From Methylomonas koyamae (GTDB lineage Bacteria > Pseudomonadota > Gammaproteobacteria > Methylococcales > Methylomonadaceae), in contig NZ_PPPU01000012.1 of the NCBI RefSeq assembly GCF_006483455.1, positions 1 through 64,000 on the forward strand: a stretch of DNA of 64,000 bases, written 5' to 3'. Shown here piece after piece: positions 1 through 9,391 of this stretch. Positions within the stretch are counted from its first letter, which is position 1. Each line of letters begins with the position of its first letter. The position numbers were made by a program, and so were the translations under genes. Below the pieces are notes generated by a model that saw only the letters and a program-made list of their open reading frames with translations, searched no databases and was not told the origin of the DNA.

Positions 1-515
1 ATCGGCAATTCCAAGTGGCTAAGCCCAATCAAGTATGGACGACCGATATTACCTACGTATGGACCCTGCAAGGTTGGCTTTATGTCGCGGTAGTGATCGA
101 TCTGTTTTCCCGCCAAGTCGTGGGCTGGGCGATTGACGATCACATGCGCACCTCGCTCTGCGCACGGGCCTTGCAAATGGCCTTCTGGCGCCGTAAACCG
201 CCACCCGGCTTGCTGCATCACTCGGATCGTGGCAGTCAGTATGCGAGTCGTGAATACCGTCAACATTTGGCGGTGATGAAGATGCAACAAAGCATGAGCC
301 GCAAAGGCAACTGTTGGGACAACTCCCCAACCGAACGATTTTTTCGCAGTTTGAAGCATGAGCAACTCAACTACGAAAAATTCAAAACCCAAGAAGCGGC
401 AAAACTGAGCGTGATCGATTATTTGGCTTTTTATAACGGCCGCCGATCGCACTCAACATTGGGCTATCAATCCCCGCTTGAATTCGAGCAGGAATTTTAT
501 AGAAACGCTGCCTGA
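1..515 (+). CDS. IS3-family transposase OrfB, DDE integrase core (5' end outside window)
   Basis: This is the catalytic C-terminal part of an IS3 OrfB transposase, which cuts and joins element ends through a DDE (RNase H-fold) site. The frame is open from the window's first bases, reading RQFQVAKPNQVWTTDITYV, so the GTG at 15 is not the start. Visible catalytic blocks are the first Asp in WTTDITY, the second in HHSDRGSQY and the Glu in NSPTERFFRSLK. The C-terminal YNGRRSHSTLGYQSPLEFE block is typical of the family. The reading frame is intact to its stop, so this end of the element is not decayed. Confidence 0.9.
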   Translation, partial: RQFQVAKPNQVWTTDITYVWTLQGWLYVAVVIDLFSRQVVGWAIDDHMRTSLCARALQMAFWRRKPPPGLLHHSDRGSQYASREYRQHLAVMKMQQSMSRKGNCWDNSPTERFFRSLKHEQLNYEKFKTQEAAKLSVIDYLAFYNGRRSHSTLGYQSPLEFEQEFYRNAA

Positions 516-540
516 TGTGGTGTCCGGTTTTTGTTGACCA
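1..540 (+). mobile_element. Right end of an IS3-family insertion sequence
   Basis: The window opens inside the transposase gene of an IS3-type element. After the transposase stop codon the sequence reads GGTGTCCGGTTTTTGTTGAC followed by CA, ending at 540. Its reverse complement begins TGGTCAACAAAAACCGGACA, which has the TG...CA end form usual for IS3-family right inverted repeats. The left end, the upstream orfA and any target duplication lie outside the window, so completeness cannot be judged. Confidence 0.75.
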
Positions 541-601
541 TTACAATCCAGGTACGGGACACGTAAGGCTGCTAATCCGCCTAGAGAGTCGTTCAATTCG
601 A

Positions 602-1090
602 CTACATTGCGGCAATTCGTGCTCGCCAGTCAGCTAAATTGAATCGACCAGTCACCCGAGAAACGACATTCCTTTCCCGGCCAATCAAAAAACTGCTGGG
701 CGTCAACCATACATCCCCAAAGGCCCTCGCATGGACTCCTTCGATATCCAAGGCTACTGCATACGGCAATTTCCGCATTTCGCTCAACTGCTTTACTCGG
801 CTGGGAATGTCGTAAGGCATCGCTACCGCAATTATTTGCAAACCCTTGTTGGCGAATTGTTGGTGCAAAGCGATTAAATCCGGGATTTCTTCGATACAGG
901 CCCGGCAGTCGGTCGCCCAAAATGTGATCAATACTGGCTGACCGCCCAATTCTCGGAGCACAATTCGCTCGCCACTTAGCGTGGTGAATTCGGCATCGGG
1001 GGCTTTGGGGTCTAAATGAGTTTGTTGCCAAAAAACTATCGCCAACATGCTCACAGCGACAATTGCACCAAGTGCGGGTTTTAGTTGCAT
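602..1090 (-). CDS. TlpA-like membrane-anchored thiol-disulfide oxidoreductase
   Basis: This 162-residue protein has an N-terminal hydrophobic segment (residues about 8-22) that is either an uncleaved anchor or a signal sequence, followed by a thioredoxin fold. The redox motif is in FWATDCRACIEEIP, with CRAC in place of the usual CGPC or CxPC. The TlpA-type cis-Pro region is TPSSFLIGR. It should reside in the periplasm and reduce or isomerise disulfides or metal-binding cysteines; the substrate is unknown. It is transcribed divergently from serA with under 100 bp between them and ends about 60 bp from the IS3 end. A second TlpA-like gene lies at 57274. The family assignment is firm; no specific role can be given. 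Confidence 0.82.
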   Translation of the reverse strand: MQLKPALGAIVAVSMLAIVFWQQTHLDPKAPDAEFTTLSGERIVLRELGGQPVLITFWATDCRACIEEIPDLIALHQQFANKGLQIIAVAMPYDIPSRVKQLSEMRKLPYAVALDIEGVHARAFGDVWLTPSSFLIGRERNVVSRVTGRFNLADWRARIAAM

Positions 1091-1183
1091 AGGCGTTAAA
1101 TTCGGGACGACTTGATTGGTCTTGGGGCGATTATAACAAAGCTGCTAAAATGGCCGAATTGCCCATCAATCGTGGTTTCTGTT

Positions 1184-2767
1184 ATGAAAAAAATTCTGAT
1201 TTCCGACAAGCTCGCGGAAGACGGCGTTAATTTTTTGAATGCTCAAGAAGGCATTCAAATTCATATTCAGACCGGATTGGATGAAGATGAATTATGCGAA
1301 TTGATTGCCGAATATGATGCATTGCTGATCAGAAGCGATACCCAGGTCACGAGGCGGGTTTTACAGTGCGCGACCAAGTTAAAAGTGGTTGGACGAGCGG
1401 GCATTGGAGTCGATAACGTCGATTTAGCGGCTGCTACCGAACAGGGTGTTATCGTAATGAATACGCCGGATGCGAACGCGACCACCACGGCGGAATTGGC
1501 GATCGCCCATATCTTCTCGTTAAGCCGGAATCTGCCTGCGGCCAATCTCTCGGTTCGACAAGGAAAGTGGGAGCGGGCCAAGCTGATGGGTGCGGAGATT
1601 GCCCACAAGACGCTGTCTATTTTGGGTTTCGGTACGATCGGCCGGATCGTCGCCCAGCGAGGACATGGCTTAGGCATGCGGGTAATTGCTTACGATCCTT
1701 ATGTTGCCCCCGATGTTTTCGCTAAACACGGTGCGGAAATGGTCGATCTGGATACGTTGCTTAAACAGGCAGATTATTTGACGCTGCATTGTCCGTTATT
1801 AGAAAAAACTAAAAATATTATCGGCCACCAACAATTGGCCATGATGAAGAAGTCGGCAAGACTGATTAATTGCGCCCGTGGTGGTTTGGTCGACGAAGCG
1901 GCTTTATACGACGCGTTAAAGGAAGGGCGTATTGCCGGCGCGGCCTTGGACGTTTATGAAAACGAGCCACCGGCCGATTCCCCTTTGTTGAGTTTGGATA
2001 ATATTGTGTTTACTCCTCACCTTGGAGCGTCCACCAAAGAAGCGCAAATTGCAGTCAGCGTAGAAATTGCGCGTCAGGTTGTCAAATACCTGCAAACCGG
2101 CGAAGCGGTTAATGCCTTGAATCTACCTAGACTGTCAGCCGAAGAGCTGAACGAGGCGCAGCCATTTATGAACTTGGCGAATATTCTGGGTAAGGTTTTG
2201 GTGGGTTTAATCGACCGGCCGATCGAAAAACTGGATGTTGCCGTTTTCGGTAAAGCGGCCCAAGTCAAAATCAGGCCGATATCGGCGGAAGCCATGGTAG
2301 GTTTGTTTAAAGGTCAGCTTTCGACTCCAGTCAACCGGGTCAACGTCGAAAATATCGCCAAACGCCAGGGTGTTGCGCTGGTTGAATCACAGACCGAATA
2401 CGCTGAAGGCTATCAATCGTTGATTAAAATCACCGGGCATTGTGCGGATAAGGAAGTATCTCTGTCCGGTACCTTGCTCGGACATCAGCATCCCCGGTTG
2501 GTCGGTATCAACCACTTCGAAATCGAAGTCGTGCCGGAGGGGGCATTGTTGATTACCCGGCATGACGACAAGCCGGGTGTGATTGCGGCGATCAGTTCGA
2601 TATTGGGCACGGCCAATATCAATATCACCCGGATGCAGGTCAGTATCGCCGACCAAAACCAATTGGCGATGATGGTGATCAGCGTTTCCGACCCTTTGAA
2701 CGAACAAGTATTGAAAGCAGTATGCGAAGTGCCGGCAGTGCATACGGCGAGGCAAATCGTATTATGA
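1184..2767 (+). CDS. serA: D-3-phosphoglycerate dehydrogenase, long (ASB-ACT) type
   Basis: The enzyme oxidises 3-phosphoglycerate with NAD+ in the first step of serine synthesis, a route that methylotrophs draw on heavily. I start it at the ATG at 1184 (protein MKKILISDKLAEDG, 527 aa); the in-frame extension to 1112 encodes nothing family-like. The NAD-binding GFGTIG motif is at residues 148-153. The catalytic Arg, Glu and His are in NCARGGLVDE, YENEPP and FTPHLGAST. The C-terminal third carries the ASB-type domain and a terminal ACT domain (ITRHDDKPGVIAAISSILG), so serine feedback is plausible. The stop codon overlaps the ATG of serB, which implies translational coupling. Confidence 0.95.
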   Translation: MKKILISDKLAEDGVNFLNAQEGIQIHIQTGLDEDELCELIAEYDALLIRSDTQVTRRVLQCATKLKVVGRAGIGVDNVDLAAATEQGVIVMNTPDANATTTAELAIAHIFSLSRNLPAANLSVRQGKWERAKLMGAEIAHKTLSILGFGTIGRIVAQRGHGLGMRVIAYDPYVAPDVFAKHGAEMVDLDTLLKQADYLTLHCPLLEKTKNIIGHQQLAMMKKSARLINCARGGLVDEAALYDALKEGRIAGAALDVYENEPPADSPLLSLDNIVFTPHLGASTKEAQIAVSVEIARQVVKYLQTGEAVNALNLPRLSAEELNEAQPFMNLANILGKVLVGLIDRPIEKLDVAVFGKAAQVKIRPISAEAMVGLFKGQLSTPVNRVNVENIAKRQGVALVESQTEYAEGYQSLIKITGHCADKEVSLSGTLLGHQHPRLVGINHFEIEVVPEGALLITRHDDKPGVIAAISSILGTANINITRMQVSIADQNQLAMMVISVSDPLNEQVLKAVCEVPAVHTARQIVL

Positions 2768-3405
2768 GTTTTGACGTAGTCTGTTTTGATTGTGACAGTA
2801 CCTTGAGCCGGATCGAAGGGATAGACGAGTTGGCCCGGCGTAATGGGATATTCGATGAAGTGGCGGCGTTGACAGATGCGGCGATGAATGGCGAATTGGC
2901 GTTGGAAGAGGTTTATGCCAAACGCTTGGAATTGATCAAACCGGACAAAGCGGCGATAGATTGGTTGGCCGCCTTGTACATTTCCGAGTTGGTCGACGGC
3001 GTTGCCGAAACCGTTGCCGCGTTACAAGCGAATGCCAAACAAATCCATATTATCAGCGGAGGATTGCGGCAAGCGATTTTGCCGTTGGCGGAACGGCTGG
3101 GGATTCCGGAGCAGCACGTGCATGCGGTCGATATCGAGTTCGACGCCGACGGCGGGTATTCGGATTTTGCCCGGCATTCGCCGTTAGCCGTCAGCGGCGG
3201 CAAGGCTAGAGTCTGCAGAAGGCTTAGAATGCACCATTCAGCCTTGGTGATGATAGGTGATGGCAAGACCGATCTGGAGGCTAAGCAGGCCGGTGCTTAT
3301 ATGATTGGGTTTGGTGGCGTGGTCCGCCGGCCTTTGGTGGAAGAACAAGCGGATTGCTACGTCGCCGATGCGTCGCTAACGGCCGTTTTGCCGCACGTGC
3401 TATAA
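2764..3405 (+). CDS. serB: Phosphoserine phosphatase, HAD family
   Basis: This HAD-superfamily phosphatase of 213 aa catalyses the last step of serine biosynthesis. The start is the ATG at 2764, which overlaps the serA stop (ATGA). HAD motif I is FDCDST (nucleophile and acid/base Asp), motif II is IISGG, and motif III/IV is the Lys in SGGKARV with GDGKTDLEA. It lacks the N-terminal ACT-like extension of E. coli SerB and is a compact form. Coupling to serA leaves only serC missing from the local pathway. Other small HAD phosphatases share these motifs, so the name rests partly on the neighbour. Confidence 0.9.
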   Translation: MSFDVVCFDCDSTLSRIEGIDELARRNGIFDEVAALTDAAMNGELALEEVYAKRLELIKPDKAAIDWLAALYISELVDGVAETVAALQANAKQIHIISGGLRQAILPLAERLGIPEQHVHAVDIEFDADGGYSDFARHSPLAVSGGKARVCRRLRMHHSALVMIGDGKTDLEAKQAGAYMIGFGGVVRRPLVEEQADCYVADASLTAVLPHVL

Positions 3406-3473
3406 CGAAGCTCGATAAGCCGGGTTTGCGATGGTAAAATCGGCAAATTTTTTAGAGGATTCAGAGAGATACA

Positions 3474-4223
3474 ATGGCAGGGCATAGTAAGTGGGCGAAT
3501 ATCAAGCATCGTAAAGGTGCGCAAGACGCCAAACGGGGCAAGATTTTTACCAAACTGATCCGGGAAATTACTGTAGCGGCCAAAGGTCCGGGGGGCGGCG
3601 ACGTTGCCAATAATCCCAGCTTGCGCGCGGTTATCGACAAGGCGCTTGGTGCCAACATGAAGCGGGACACCATTGATAACACCATCAAAAAAGCCATCGG
3701 CGCACTCGACGGTGATAATTACGAACACGTGCGCTACGAGGGTTATGGCCCCGGCGGCACCGCGGTCATGGTCAATTGCCTGACCGATAATCGTAATCGC
3801 ACCGTAGCCGACGTGCGACACGCTTTTTCCAAGCATGGCGGCAACTTGGGTACGGACGGTTCCGTGGCATATCTTTTCCGTAAGGTCGGCATTATCAGTT
3901 TTTCCGACGAGGTAAACGAAGATGCGGTGATGGAAGCGGCGATGGAGGCGGGGGCCGAGGATGTCGTGAGCAACGACGACGGTTCGATCGATGTGTTTAC
4001 GGCGCCGGAGGATTATCTGAATGTCAAAGAAGCCATGGTCGCTGCTGGATTGGAGCCGGAAAGCGCGGAAGTCACAATGCATGCCGACACTAAAACCGAG
4101 TTAGACGCCGAGGCGGCTGAGAAAATGCTGAAGTTGATCGATCGCTTGGAAGATTTGGACGACGTCCAAGACGTCTATTCGAATGCCGACATCAGCGACG
4201 AAATTATGGCCGCGATCGGTTAA
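3474..4223 (+). CDS. yebC: YebC/PmpR-family transcription and translation factor
   Basis: This 249-residue protein has the invariant N-terminus [20 protein letters not shown] of the TACO1/YebC family. These proteins are DNA-binding regulators in some bacteria and promote translation through difficult polyproline stretches in others. Its length is normal. The acidic central and C-terminal domains ([19 protein letters not shown], then [12 protein letters not shown]) are complete. A purine-rich GAGAG lies just before the ATG. The gene sits directly upstream of ruvC, a conserved gammaproteobacterial arrangement. Confidence 0.95.
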   Translation: MAGHSKWANIKHRKGAQDAKRGKIFTKLIREITVAAKGPGGGDVANNPSLRAVIDKALGANMKRDTIDNTIKKAIGALDGDNYEHVRYEGYGPGGTAVMVNCLTDNRNRTVADVRHAFSKHGGNLGTDGSVAYLFRKVGIISFSDEVNEDAVMEAAMEAGAEDVVSNDDGSIDVFTAPEDYLNVKEAMVAAGLEPESAEVTMHADTKTELDAEAAEKMLKLIDRLEDLDDVQDVYSNADISDEIMAAIG

Positions 4224-4254
4224 TCTGCTTTGACATTAAGCGGCGGTTAAGCGA

Positions 4255-4752
4255 TTGGTCAGGATACTAGGCATAGACCCCGGCTCGAGAATTACCGGTT
4301 ACGGCGTGGTCGAAACCTCGCCGCGCGGCGTCAAATACTTGGCTAGCGGTTGCATTCGGGTGCAGTCCGATAATTTTCCGGAGCGGTTGCAACAAATCTT
4401 CGATGGCGTGAGCCAGATTATAGAGTTGTATAGTCCGGAGCAGATGGCGATCGAGCAGGTTTTCATGCACAAGAACGCCGATTCGGCCTTGAAGCTCGGC
4501 CAAGCCCGCGGAGCGGCAATTTGCGCGACGATGAACAGGCAGCTACCGGTGTTTGAATATGCCGCTCGGCAAGTCAAACAGGCGCTGGTCGGCAAAGGCA
4601 ACGCAGACAAGTTGCAAGTGCAGCATATGGTGAAAATTTTGTTGAATATTCAAGGCGAGCTACAAATCGATGCCAGCGATGCGTTGGCGGTCAGTCTGTG
4701 CCATAGCCATTACCAGGAAACCGCGAAACGCCTGCAGCAGGTGGGGGCGTGA
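4255..4752 (+). CDS. ruvC: Holliday junction resolvase RuvC
   Basis: The endonuclease makes paired symmetrical nicks in Holliday junctions bound by RuvAB. It is 165 aa, starting with a rare TTG codon at 4255 (TTGGTCAGGATACTAGGC); no ATG or GTG fits the family's N-terminus. Acidic catalytic residues are visible in [22 protein letters not shown] and the C-terminal [14 protein letters not shown]. Its stop overlaps the GTG start of ruvA. The rare start codon may lower the resolvase level relative to RuvAB (inference). Confidence 0.95.
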   Translation: MVRILGIDPGSRITGYGVVETSPRGVKYLASGCIRVQSDNFPERLQQIFDGVSQIIELYSPEQMAIEQVFMHKNADSALKLGQARGAAICATMNRQLPVFEYAARQVKQALVGKGNADKLQVQHMVKILLNIQGELQIDASDALAVSLCHSHYQETAKRLQQVGA

Positions 4753-5351
4753 TCGGTTTTTTGCGTGGCAAGCTGATCCACAAGGCGCCGCCGCAGTTAT
4801 TGCTGGACGTGCAGGGCGTTGGCTATGAAGTCGAAGCACCGATGAATACCTTTTACGATTTACCGGCGCTGGGCGAGGAAGTCCGCTTACATACCCATTT
4901 GATCGTACGGGAAGACGCGCATATTTTGTTCGGTTTTGTCAGCGAAGGCGAGAGAAGTTTGTTTCGGGCGCTGATCAAACTTAACGGGATAGGACCCAAA
5001 TTGGCGTTGACCATATTGTCCGGACAGACGACAGAGGCGTTTTACCGCTGTATCGACGACAATGACGTCAAGGCCTTGGTGCGCTTGCCTGGCGTCGGCC
5101 AAAAGACCGCCGAACGTTTGATCGTGGAGATGCGCGGGCGCTTGCCGGACCTAAACAAATTTAGCGCGCGCGATTCAGGTAGTGGCCAAACCTATGTCGC
5201 CAAAGAGTCTGCAAAACAGGAGGCCATCAGCGCGTTGTGCGCGTTGGGCTACAAACCGCAGGATGCGGCGCGGATGGCCCAGGCCGTTGCCAGCGACGAT
5301 AGCAGTTGTGAAGATATCATTCGCGCGGCACTGCGCGGAGCGGTTAAATGA
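4749..5351 (+). CDS. ruvA: Holliday junction DNA helicase subunit RuvA
   Basis: RuvA forms the tetramer that recognises the four-way junction and loads the RuvB motor. The 200-aa protein starts with GTG at 4749, inside the ruvC stop (GTGA). It shows the N-terminal OB fold ([12 protein letters not shown]), two helix-hairpin-helix motifs ([14 protein letters not shown] and [17 protein letters not shown]) and the C-terminal RuvB-contacting domain ([19 protein letters not shown]). The order ruvC-ruvA-ruvB, with overlaps at every junction, indicates one transcript. Confidence 0.96.
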   Translation: MIGFLRGKLIHKAPPQLLLDVQGVGYEVEAPMNTFYDLPALGEEVRLHTHLIVREDAHILFGFVSEGERSLFRALIKLNGIGPKLALTILSGQTTEAFYRCIDDNDVKALVRLPGVGQKTAERLIVEMRGRLPDLNKFSARDSGSGQTYVAKESAKQEAISALCALGYKPQDAARMAQAVASDDSSCEDIIRAALRGAVK

Positions 5352-6385
5352 TAGAAAGCGACCGTTTGGTCACTGCGCTGGGTAGTAACGACGAGGAAAG
5401 AGTCGATCGGGCGATTCGGCCGAAACGCTTGAAAGATTACGTCGGCCAGCGCGAATTGCGCCAACAAATGGAAATCTTCATTCAGGCTGCAGTCAGCCGT
5501 GCCGAAGCGTTGGATCATGTGCTGATATTCGGACCGCCCGGACTGGGTAAAACTACGTTGGCCAATATCGTAGCCACCGAAATGAACGTCAATATTCGGC
5601 AGACCTCCGGGCCGGTGCTGGATAAAGCCGGAGATTTGGCGGCTTTATTGACCAATTTGCAGGCGCACGATGTCTTGTTCATCGACGAGATCCACAGGCT
5701 GAATCCTGCGGTGGAGGAGGTGCTGTATCCGGCTATGGAAGACTACCAGATTGATATTATAATAGGCGAAGGCCCTGCCGCGCGCTCGATCAAGCTGGAT
5801 TTGCCGCCGTTTACATTGATCGGTGCCACTACTCGTGCTGGATTATTGACTTCGCCATTGCGCGATCGCTTCGGTATCGTCCAGCGCTTGGAGTTCTACA
5901 CTGTCGAGGAGCTGTCCAGTATCGTCAAGCGGTCCGCACAAATGTTAGGTATCGGCATGGATGGCGGCGGTGCAGATGAAATTGCCTGCCGTTCACGCGG
6001 CACGCCGCGCATTGCCAATCGTTTGTTGCGCCGGGTGCGTGATTTTGCCGAGGTGAAAGGGAGCGGCGTGGTGACGCGCGAAATTGCCTCTCAGGCTCTG
6101 GAAATGCTCAAAATTGATCCGCAAGGCTTCGATATGCTGGACCGCAAATTGCTGCTGGCGATGATCGAAAATTTCCAGGGTGGTCCAGTGGGTTTGGATA
6201 CATTGGCAGCGGCTATCAGCGAAGAGCGTGGTACGGTTGAGGATGTATTAGAGCCGTATTTGCTGCAGCAGGGATTCATCATGCGCACGCCGCGAGGCCG
6301 TGTCGCCACGCACAAGGCTTACAGCCATTTCGGATTGCCTCAGCCCAAAAGCGCGCCAGGTAGCGACGATATTTTTAGCCTATGA
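5348..6385 (+). CDS. ruvB: Holliday junction branch-migration ATPase RuvB
   Basis: This hexameric AAA+ motor drives branch migration at RuvA-bound junctions. At 345 aa it has the normal length. It starts at an ATG that overlaps the ruvA stop. The Walker A motif is GPPGLGKTT, Walker B is LFIDEIHRL, and the sensor 1 region is LIGATTRAG. The C-terminal winged-helix domain ([18 protein letters not shown], then RTPRGR) is complete. Its own stop overlaps ybgC, linking the recombination operon to the Tol-Pal operon. Confidence 0.97.
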   Translation: MIESDRLVTALGSNDEERVDRAIRPKRLKDYVGQRELRQQMEIFIQAAVSRAEALDHVLIFGPPGLGKTTLANIVATEMNVNIRQTSGPVLDKAGDLAALLTNLQAHDVLFIDEIHRLNPAVEEVLYPAMEDYQIDIIIGEGPAARSIKLDLPPFTLIGATTRAGLLTSPLRDRFGIVQRLEFYTVEELSSIVKRSAQMLGIGMDGGGADEIACRSRGTPRIANRLLRRVRDFAEVKGSGVVTREIASQALEMLKIDPQGFDMLDRKLLLAMIENFQGGPVGLDTLAAAISEERGTVEDVLEPYLLQQGFIMRTPRGRVATHKAYSHFGLPQPKSAPGSDDIFSL

Positions 6386-6798
6386 CGTTAGGACTGTTCA
6401 ATGCGGCGGAATTCAACTGGCCGGTCAGGGTGTATTACGAGGATACCGATGCCGGCGGTGTCGTATTCTACGCAAACTACCTTAAATTTTTCGAACGGGC
6501 CCGAACCGAATTTTTGCGCAGTTACGGATTCGAACAAGACGCATTGATTGCCGAGCAAGGCGTTATTTTTGTAGTGCGCTCGGTCAAGATTGAGTATCTG
6601 AAACCGGCCCGATTTAACGAACAATTGGCGGTCAGCGCCAAAGTCATTGAAATCAAAAAAACCAACCTTACTTTTGAACAGGCCGTTACCCGCCAACAAC
6701 AAATTCTGTGTGCCGGGGAGGTCAGGATCGCCTGTCTCGATGCGCAAACCATGAAACCCAAACCAATTCCCACCGTTATTTTGGAACAATTAAGCTGA
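6382..6798 (+). CDS. ybgC: Tol-Pal-associated acyl-CoA thioesterase YbgC
   Basis: This hot-dog-fold thioesterase of 138 aa is the standard first gene of tol-pal operons. The signature [20 protein letters not shown] carries the catalytic Asp and the conserved [15 protein letters not shown] helix. It hydrolyses acyl-CoA or acyl-ACP thioesters and has been linked to phospholipid metabolism at the membrane in enterobacteria. The ATG overlaps the ruvB stop, and its TGA overlaps the tolQ ATG by one base (TGATG). Confidence 0.93.
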   Translation: MTLGLFNAAEFNWPVRVYYEDTDAGGVVFYANYLKFFERARTEFLRSYGFEQDALIAEQGVIFVVRSVKIEYLKPARFNEQLAVSAKVIEIKKTNLTFEQAVTRQQQILCAGEVRIACLDAQTMKPKPIPTVILEQLS

Positions 6799-7475
6799 TG
6801 AATACCGATTTATCCATTCTGACACTGGTCAAAGAAGCCAGTTTTGTCGTGCAGTTTGTCATGTTCATACTGCTGTCGGCGTCGATTGCTTCGTGGACTT
6901 TCATTTTCTCCAAACGGAAAGAGTTGAAACAGGCTATCGAGATCACCGACGATTTCGAGGACGAGTTCTGGTCCGGCGTCGGTCTGGCGGAGTTGTACAA
7001 AAAAATGTCCAGCGACCGTTTCGAGCCGGAAGGGATCGAAAAAATCTTTCTGGCCGGCTATCGCGAATTTGCCAGAATGCGCCAAAAAGGTGACGTCGAG
7101 CCGGTGGTTCAGGTCGAAAGCGCGCAGCGGGCGATGCGTATCGAGCTGGCCCGCGAATTGGACCGGTTGGACGAAACCCTGCCGTTCCTGGCAACGGTCG
7201 GCTCGACCAGTCCTTACATCGGCTTGTTCGGTACCGTATGGGGCATCATGAATTCGTTCCGGGCTTTGGGCGAAATTAAAAATGCCACCCTAGCAAACGT
7301 CGCACCTGGCATTTCCGAAGCGCTGATCGCGACCGCAATCGGTTTGTTTGCCGCGATTCCGGCTGTTATCGCCTACAACCGCTTCTCGACCCGGCTGGAC
7401 CGTTTGGCCGGCCGTTACGAGTTGTTTATCGACGAATTCGTCGTCCTTCTGCAAAGACAGGCGCACAGCAAATGA
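6798..7475 (+). CDS. tolQ: Tol-Pal system inner-membrane motor subunit TolQ
   Basis: TolQ forms the proton-driven stator with TolR that energises TolA. I start it at the ATG at 6798 ([18 protein letters not shown], 225 aa), because the longer open frame runs back through ybgC. There are three membrane segments: residues about 12-35, then two closely spaced ones in the C-terminal half (LATVGSTSPYIGLFGTVWGI and ALIATAIGLFAAIPAVIAYN). The conserved TSPYIGLFGTVWGIM block of the TolQ/ExbB/MotA family is intact. The context with tolR-tolA-tolB-pal separates it from ExbB. Confidence 0.96.
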   Translation: MNTDLSILTLVKEASFVVQFVMFILLSASIASWTFIFSKRKELKQAIEITDDFEDEFWSGVGLAELYKKMSSDRFEPEGIEKIFLAGYREFARMRQKGDVEPVVQVESAQRAMRIELARELDRLDETLPFLATVGSTSPYIGLFGTVWGIMNSFRALGEIKNATLANVAPGISEALIATAIGLFAAIPAVIAYNRFSTRLDRLAGRYELFIDEFVVLLQRQAHSK

Positions 7476-7930
7476 ACGTAGGCGGCAGCAACCGTAAATC
7501 GCGCAAACGGCGCGGACCGATGGCGGAAATTAACGTCGTGCCTTATATCGACGTTACTTTCGTGTTGTTGATGATATTCATGATCACGGCGCCGCTGGTG
7601 CAAACCGGGGTCGATGTCGACTTGCCGCAAGCCGAAGCCGAATCGGTCGACTTGCAAGACCAGGCCCCGGTCATCGTCTCGATTAAAAAAGACGGCAGTC
7701 TGTATGTCGACATCGGTAACGGCGATGAAGAAGCGGATACCCCGGTCGATGTCGACACCGTCAAAACCAGGGTGGCAGCGGTGTTCCGGAACAACCCGAA
7801 GGCGCAGCTTTACGTGCGCGGTGACCATGAAGTCGACTACGGCAGTATTGTCAAGGTCATGGTGGAACTGAAAAAAACCGGTGCGCCGAAAGTGGGCTTG
7901 ATGACTTCGCCGCCGCCTGAGAGCAAATAA
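7472..7930 (+). CDS. tolR: Tol-Pal system inner-membrane subunit TolR
   Basis: This 152-aa protein has one membrane helix. Its N-terminal block EINVVPYIDVTFVLLMIFMI carries the pore Asp, needed for proton flow in the TolQR/ExbBD family. The periplasmic remainder is the compact TolR domain, ending with KVMVELKKTGAPKVGLMT. The ATG overlaps the end of tolQ. It has a short acidic insertion (GNGDEEADTPVDVD) that I do not recall from the E. coli protein. Confidence 0.95.
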   Translation: MNVGGSNRKSRKRRGPMAEINVVPYIDVTFVLLMIFMITAPLVQTGVDVDLPQAEAESVDLQDQAPVIVSIKKDGSLYVDIGNGDEEADTPVDVDTVKTRVAAVFRNNPKAQLYVRGDHEVDYGSIVKVMVELKKTGAPKVGLMTSPPPESK

Positions 7931-7940
7931 CGTCAGAATC

Positions 7941-9374
7941 ATGAGAAATTTCAAACCTTCGTTTGTTTTGGCGGTGGCACTGCACATATTGATTGTGCTG
8001 CTGTTCAGTATCAGCTTCCTGACCGATAGCGATAATGCTCAAACTGCGCCGCCGGCCGAAATTATCGAGGCTACCGTACTCGATGGTGCGGCAATCGATG
8101 CCGAAGCCGAGCGTCTGAAGCAAAACGAAGAAAATAAACGGCAGGCTGAAGTCGAGCGCCAGCAGCATTTGGAAGAAGCGCGCAAGGTCGAGGAACAAGC
8201 CCTGCAGCAGGCAAAAAAGCAGCGGGTATTGGAAGAGCAGAAAGCCTTGGAAGCCGCCGAAAAGCGTAAGCAGGAGGCCCAGGCTGAACAAAAGCGCCAG
8301 GAGGCGCTAGAAACCAAGCGCAGGGAAGAGGAAAAAAAGTTGGAGGAGGCCAAGGAACGGCGGGCTCTGGAGGAAAGAAAAGCCAGGGAAGCCGCGGAAA
8401 AACAGAAGCAGGCCGAATTGGACAAGCAAAAGGAAGTAGCCGAAAAGCAGAAACAGGCCGAGCTGGAAAGGCAAAAGGAAGCCGAGAAACAAAAGCAGTT
8501 GGAAAAACAAAAGCAACAGGAAGCCGAACGGGAAGCCAAAGTCAAGGAACAAAAACTGGCGGAAGAAGCCAAGCTGAAACAACAGGAAGCCGAAGCAAAA
8601 AAATTGGAGCAGGAAAAGAAGCTTCAGGAACAAAAGGCTCTGGAACAGAAAAAGCTGCAGCAACAAAAAGCCGAGGAAGCCAAACGCGAGGAACAGGCGC
8701 AACAAGCCAAGGCGGAAAAAGAAAAGCAGTTAGCTGAAGAAAAAGCCCGGGCCGAGAAGGAAAAACAGGCGGCATTGGCGGCTGAGAAGGCGAAGCAAGC
8801 GGCGGAAGCCGAAGCCAAGGCAAAAGCGGATAAGGCCGAAAAGGATCGCCAGGCTAAATTAGCGGCGGAAAAGGCCGAGAAAGAACGACTTGCCGCAGAA
8901 GCGGAAGCCAAAGCCAAGGCCGAAAAAGAACGCCAAGCCAAATTAGCCGCGGAAGCTGCAGCAAAGGCGAAAGCCGAGCAAGAACGCCAAGCGGCAATAG
9001 CCGCCGCCGAAAAGGCCGAGAAAGAACGCCAAGCCGCCGAGGCCGCTGCCGCTGCTGCGAAAGCCGAACAGGAGCGCTTGGCTGCTGCGGCGGCCGAGGA
9101 AGCCCGCTTGAATGGGTTAATCAAAAGCAAAACCGAAGGCGCGTGGATTCGGCCGATGGGGGCCGCACAAGGCTTGAAATGTACAATTCAGGTAAAATTG
9201 CTGCCCAGCGGCGACGTGATGGATGCGGTGGTTGTCGGCAGCAGTGGCGACCCGATATTCGACCGTTCGGCGGAAAATGCGGTCAGAAAAGCCTCGCCGC
9301 TGCCGGTGCCACAAGACAAAATACTATTCAACCAAAAGTACCGAGTTTTCAATTTATCGTTTAAACCGGAATAA
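7941..9374 (+). CDS. tolA: Tol-Pal system protein TolA, long periplasmic coiled helix
   Basis: TolA links the TolQR motor to TolB-Pal at the outer membrane. It is 477 aa. An N-terminal membrane helix (residues about 8-28, [19 protein letters not shown]) is followed by a very long Lys/Glu/Ala/Gln-rich helical region (about 50-390) and a C-terminal domain of about 90 residues that starts near [15 protein letters not shown]. The helical spacer has two compositional halves: K/E/Q-rich first, then A/K/E-rich. Internal near-repeats such as [12 protein letters not shown] are visible in the second half and are prone to length change. The spacer is longer than in E. coli TolA (about 421 aa in total). 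Confidence 0.93.
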   Translation: MRNFKPSFVLAVALHILIVLLFSISFLTDSDNAQTAPPAEIIEATVLDGAAIDAEAERLKQNEENKRQAEVERQQHLEEARKVEEQALQQAKKQRVLEEQKALEAAEKRKQEAQAEQKRQEALETKRREEEKKLEEAKERRALEERKAREAAEKQKQAELDKQKEVAEKQKQAELERQKEAEKQKQLEKQKQQEAEREAKVKEQKLAEEAKLKQQEAEAKKLEQEKKLQEQKALEQKKLQQQKAEEAKREEQAQQAKAEKEKQLAEEKARAEKEKQAALAAEKAKQAAEAEAKAKADKAEKDRQAKLAAEKAEKERLAAEAEAKAKAEKERQAKLAAEAAAKAKAEQERQAAIAAAEKAEKERQAAEAAAAAAKAEQERLAAAAAEEARLNGLIKSKTEGAWIRPMGAAQGLKCTIQVKLLPSGDVMDAVVVGSSGDPIFDRSAENAVRKASPLPVPQDKILFNQKYRVFNLSFKPE

Positions 9375-9391
9375 ACCACGGAACCCATAGA

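Noticed and set aside
1112-1183. N-terminal extension of SerA by 24 residues
   Set aside because: The residues are not family-like, and the normal MKKILISD start at 1184 is in frame.
8040-9110. Repetitive purine-rich DNA that looks like a tandem repeat array
   Set aside because: It encodes the Lys/Glu/Ala helix of TolA in frame; the repeats reflect coding for a long helix, not a CRISPR or satellite.
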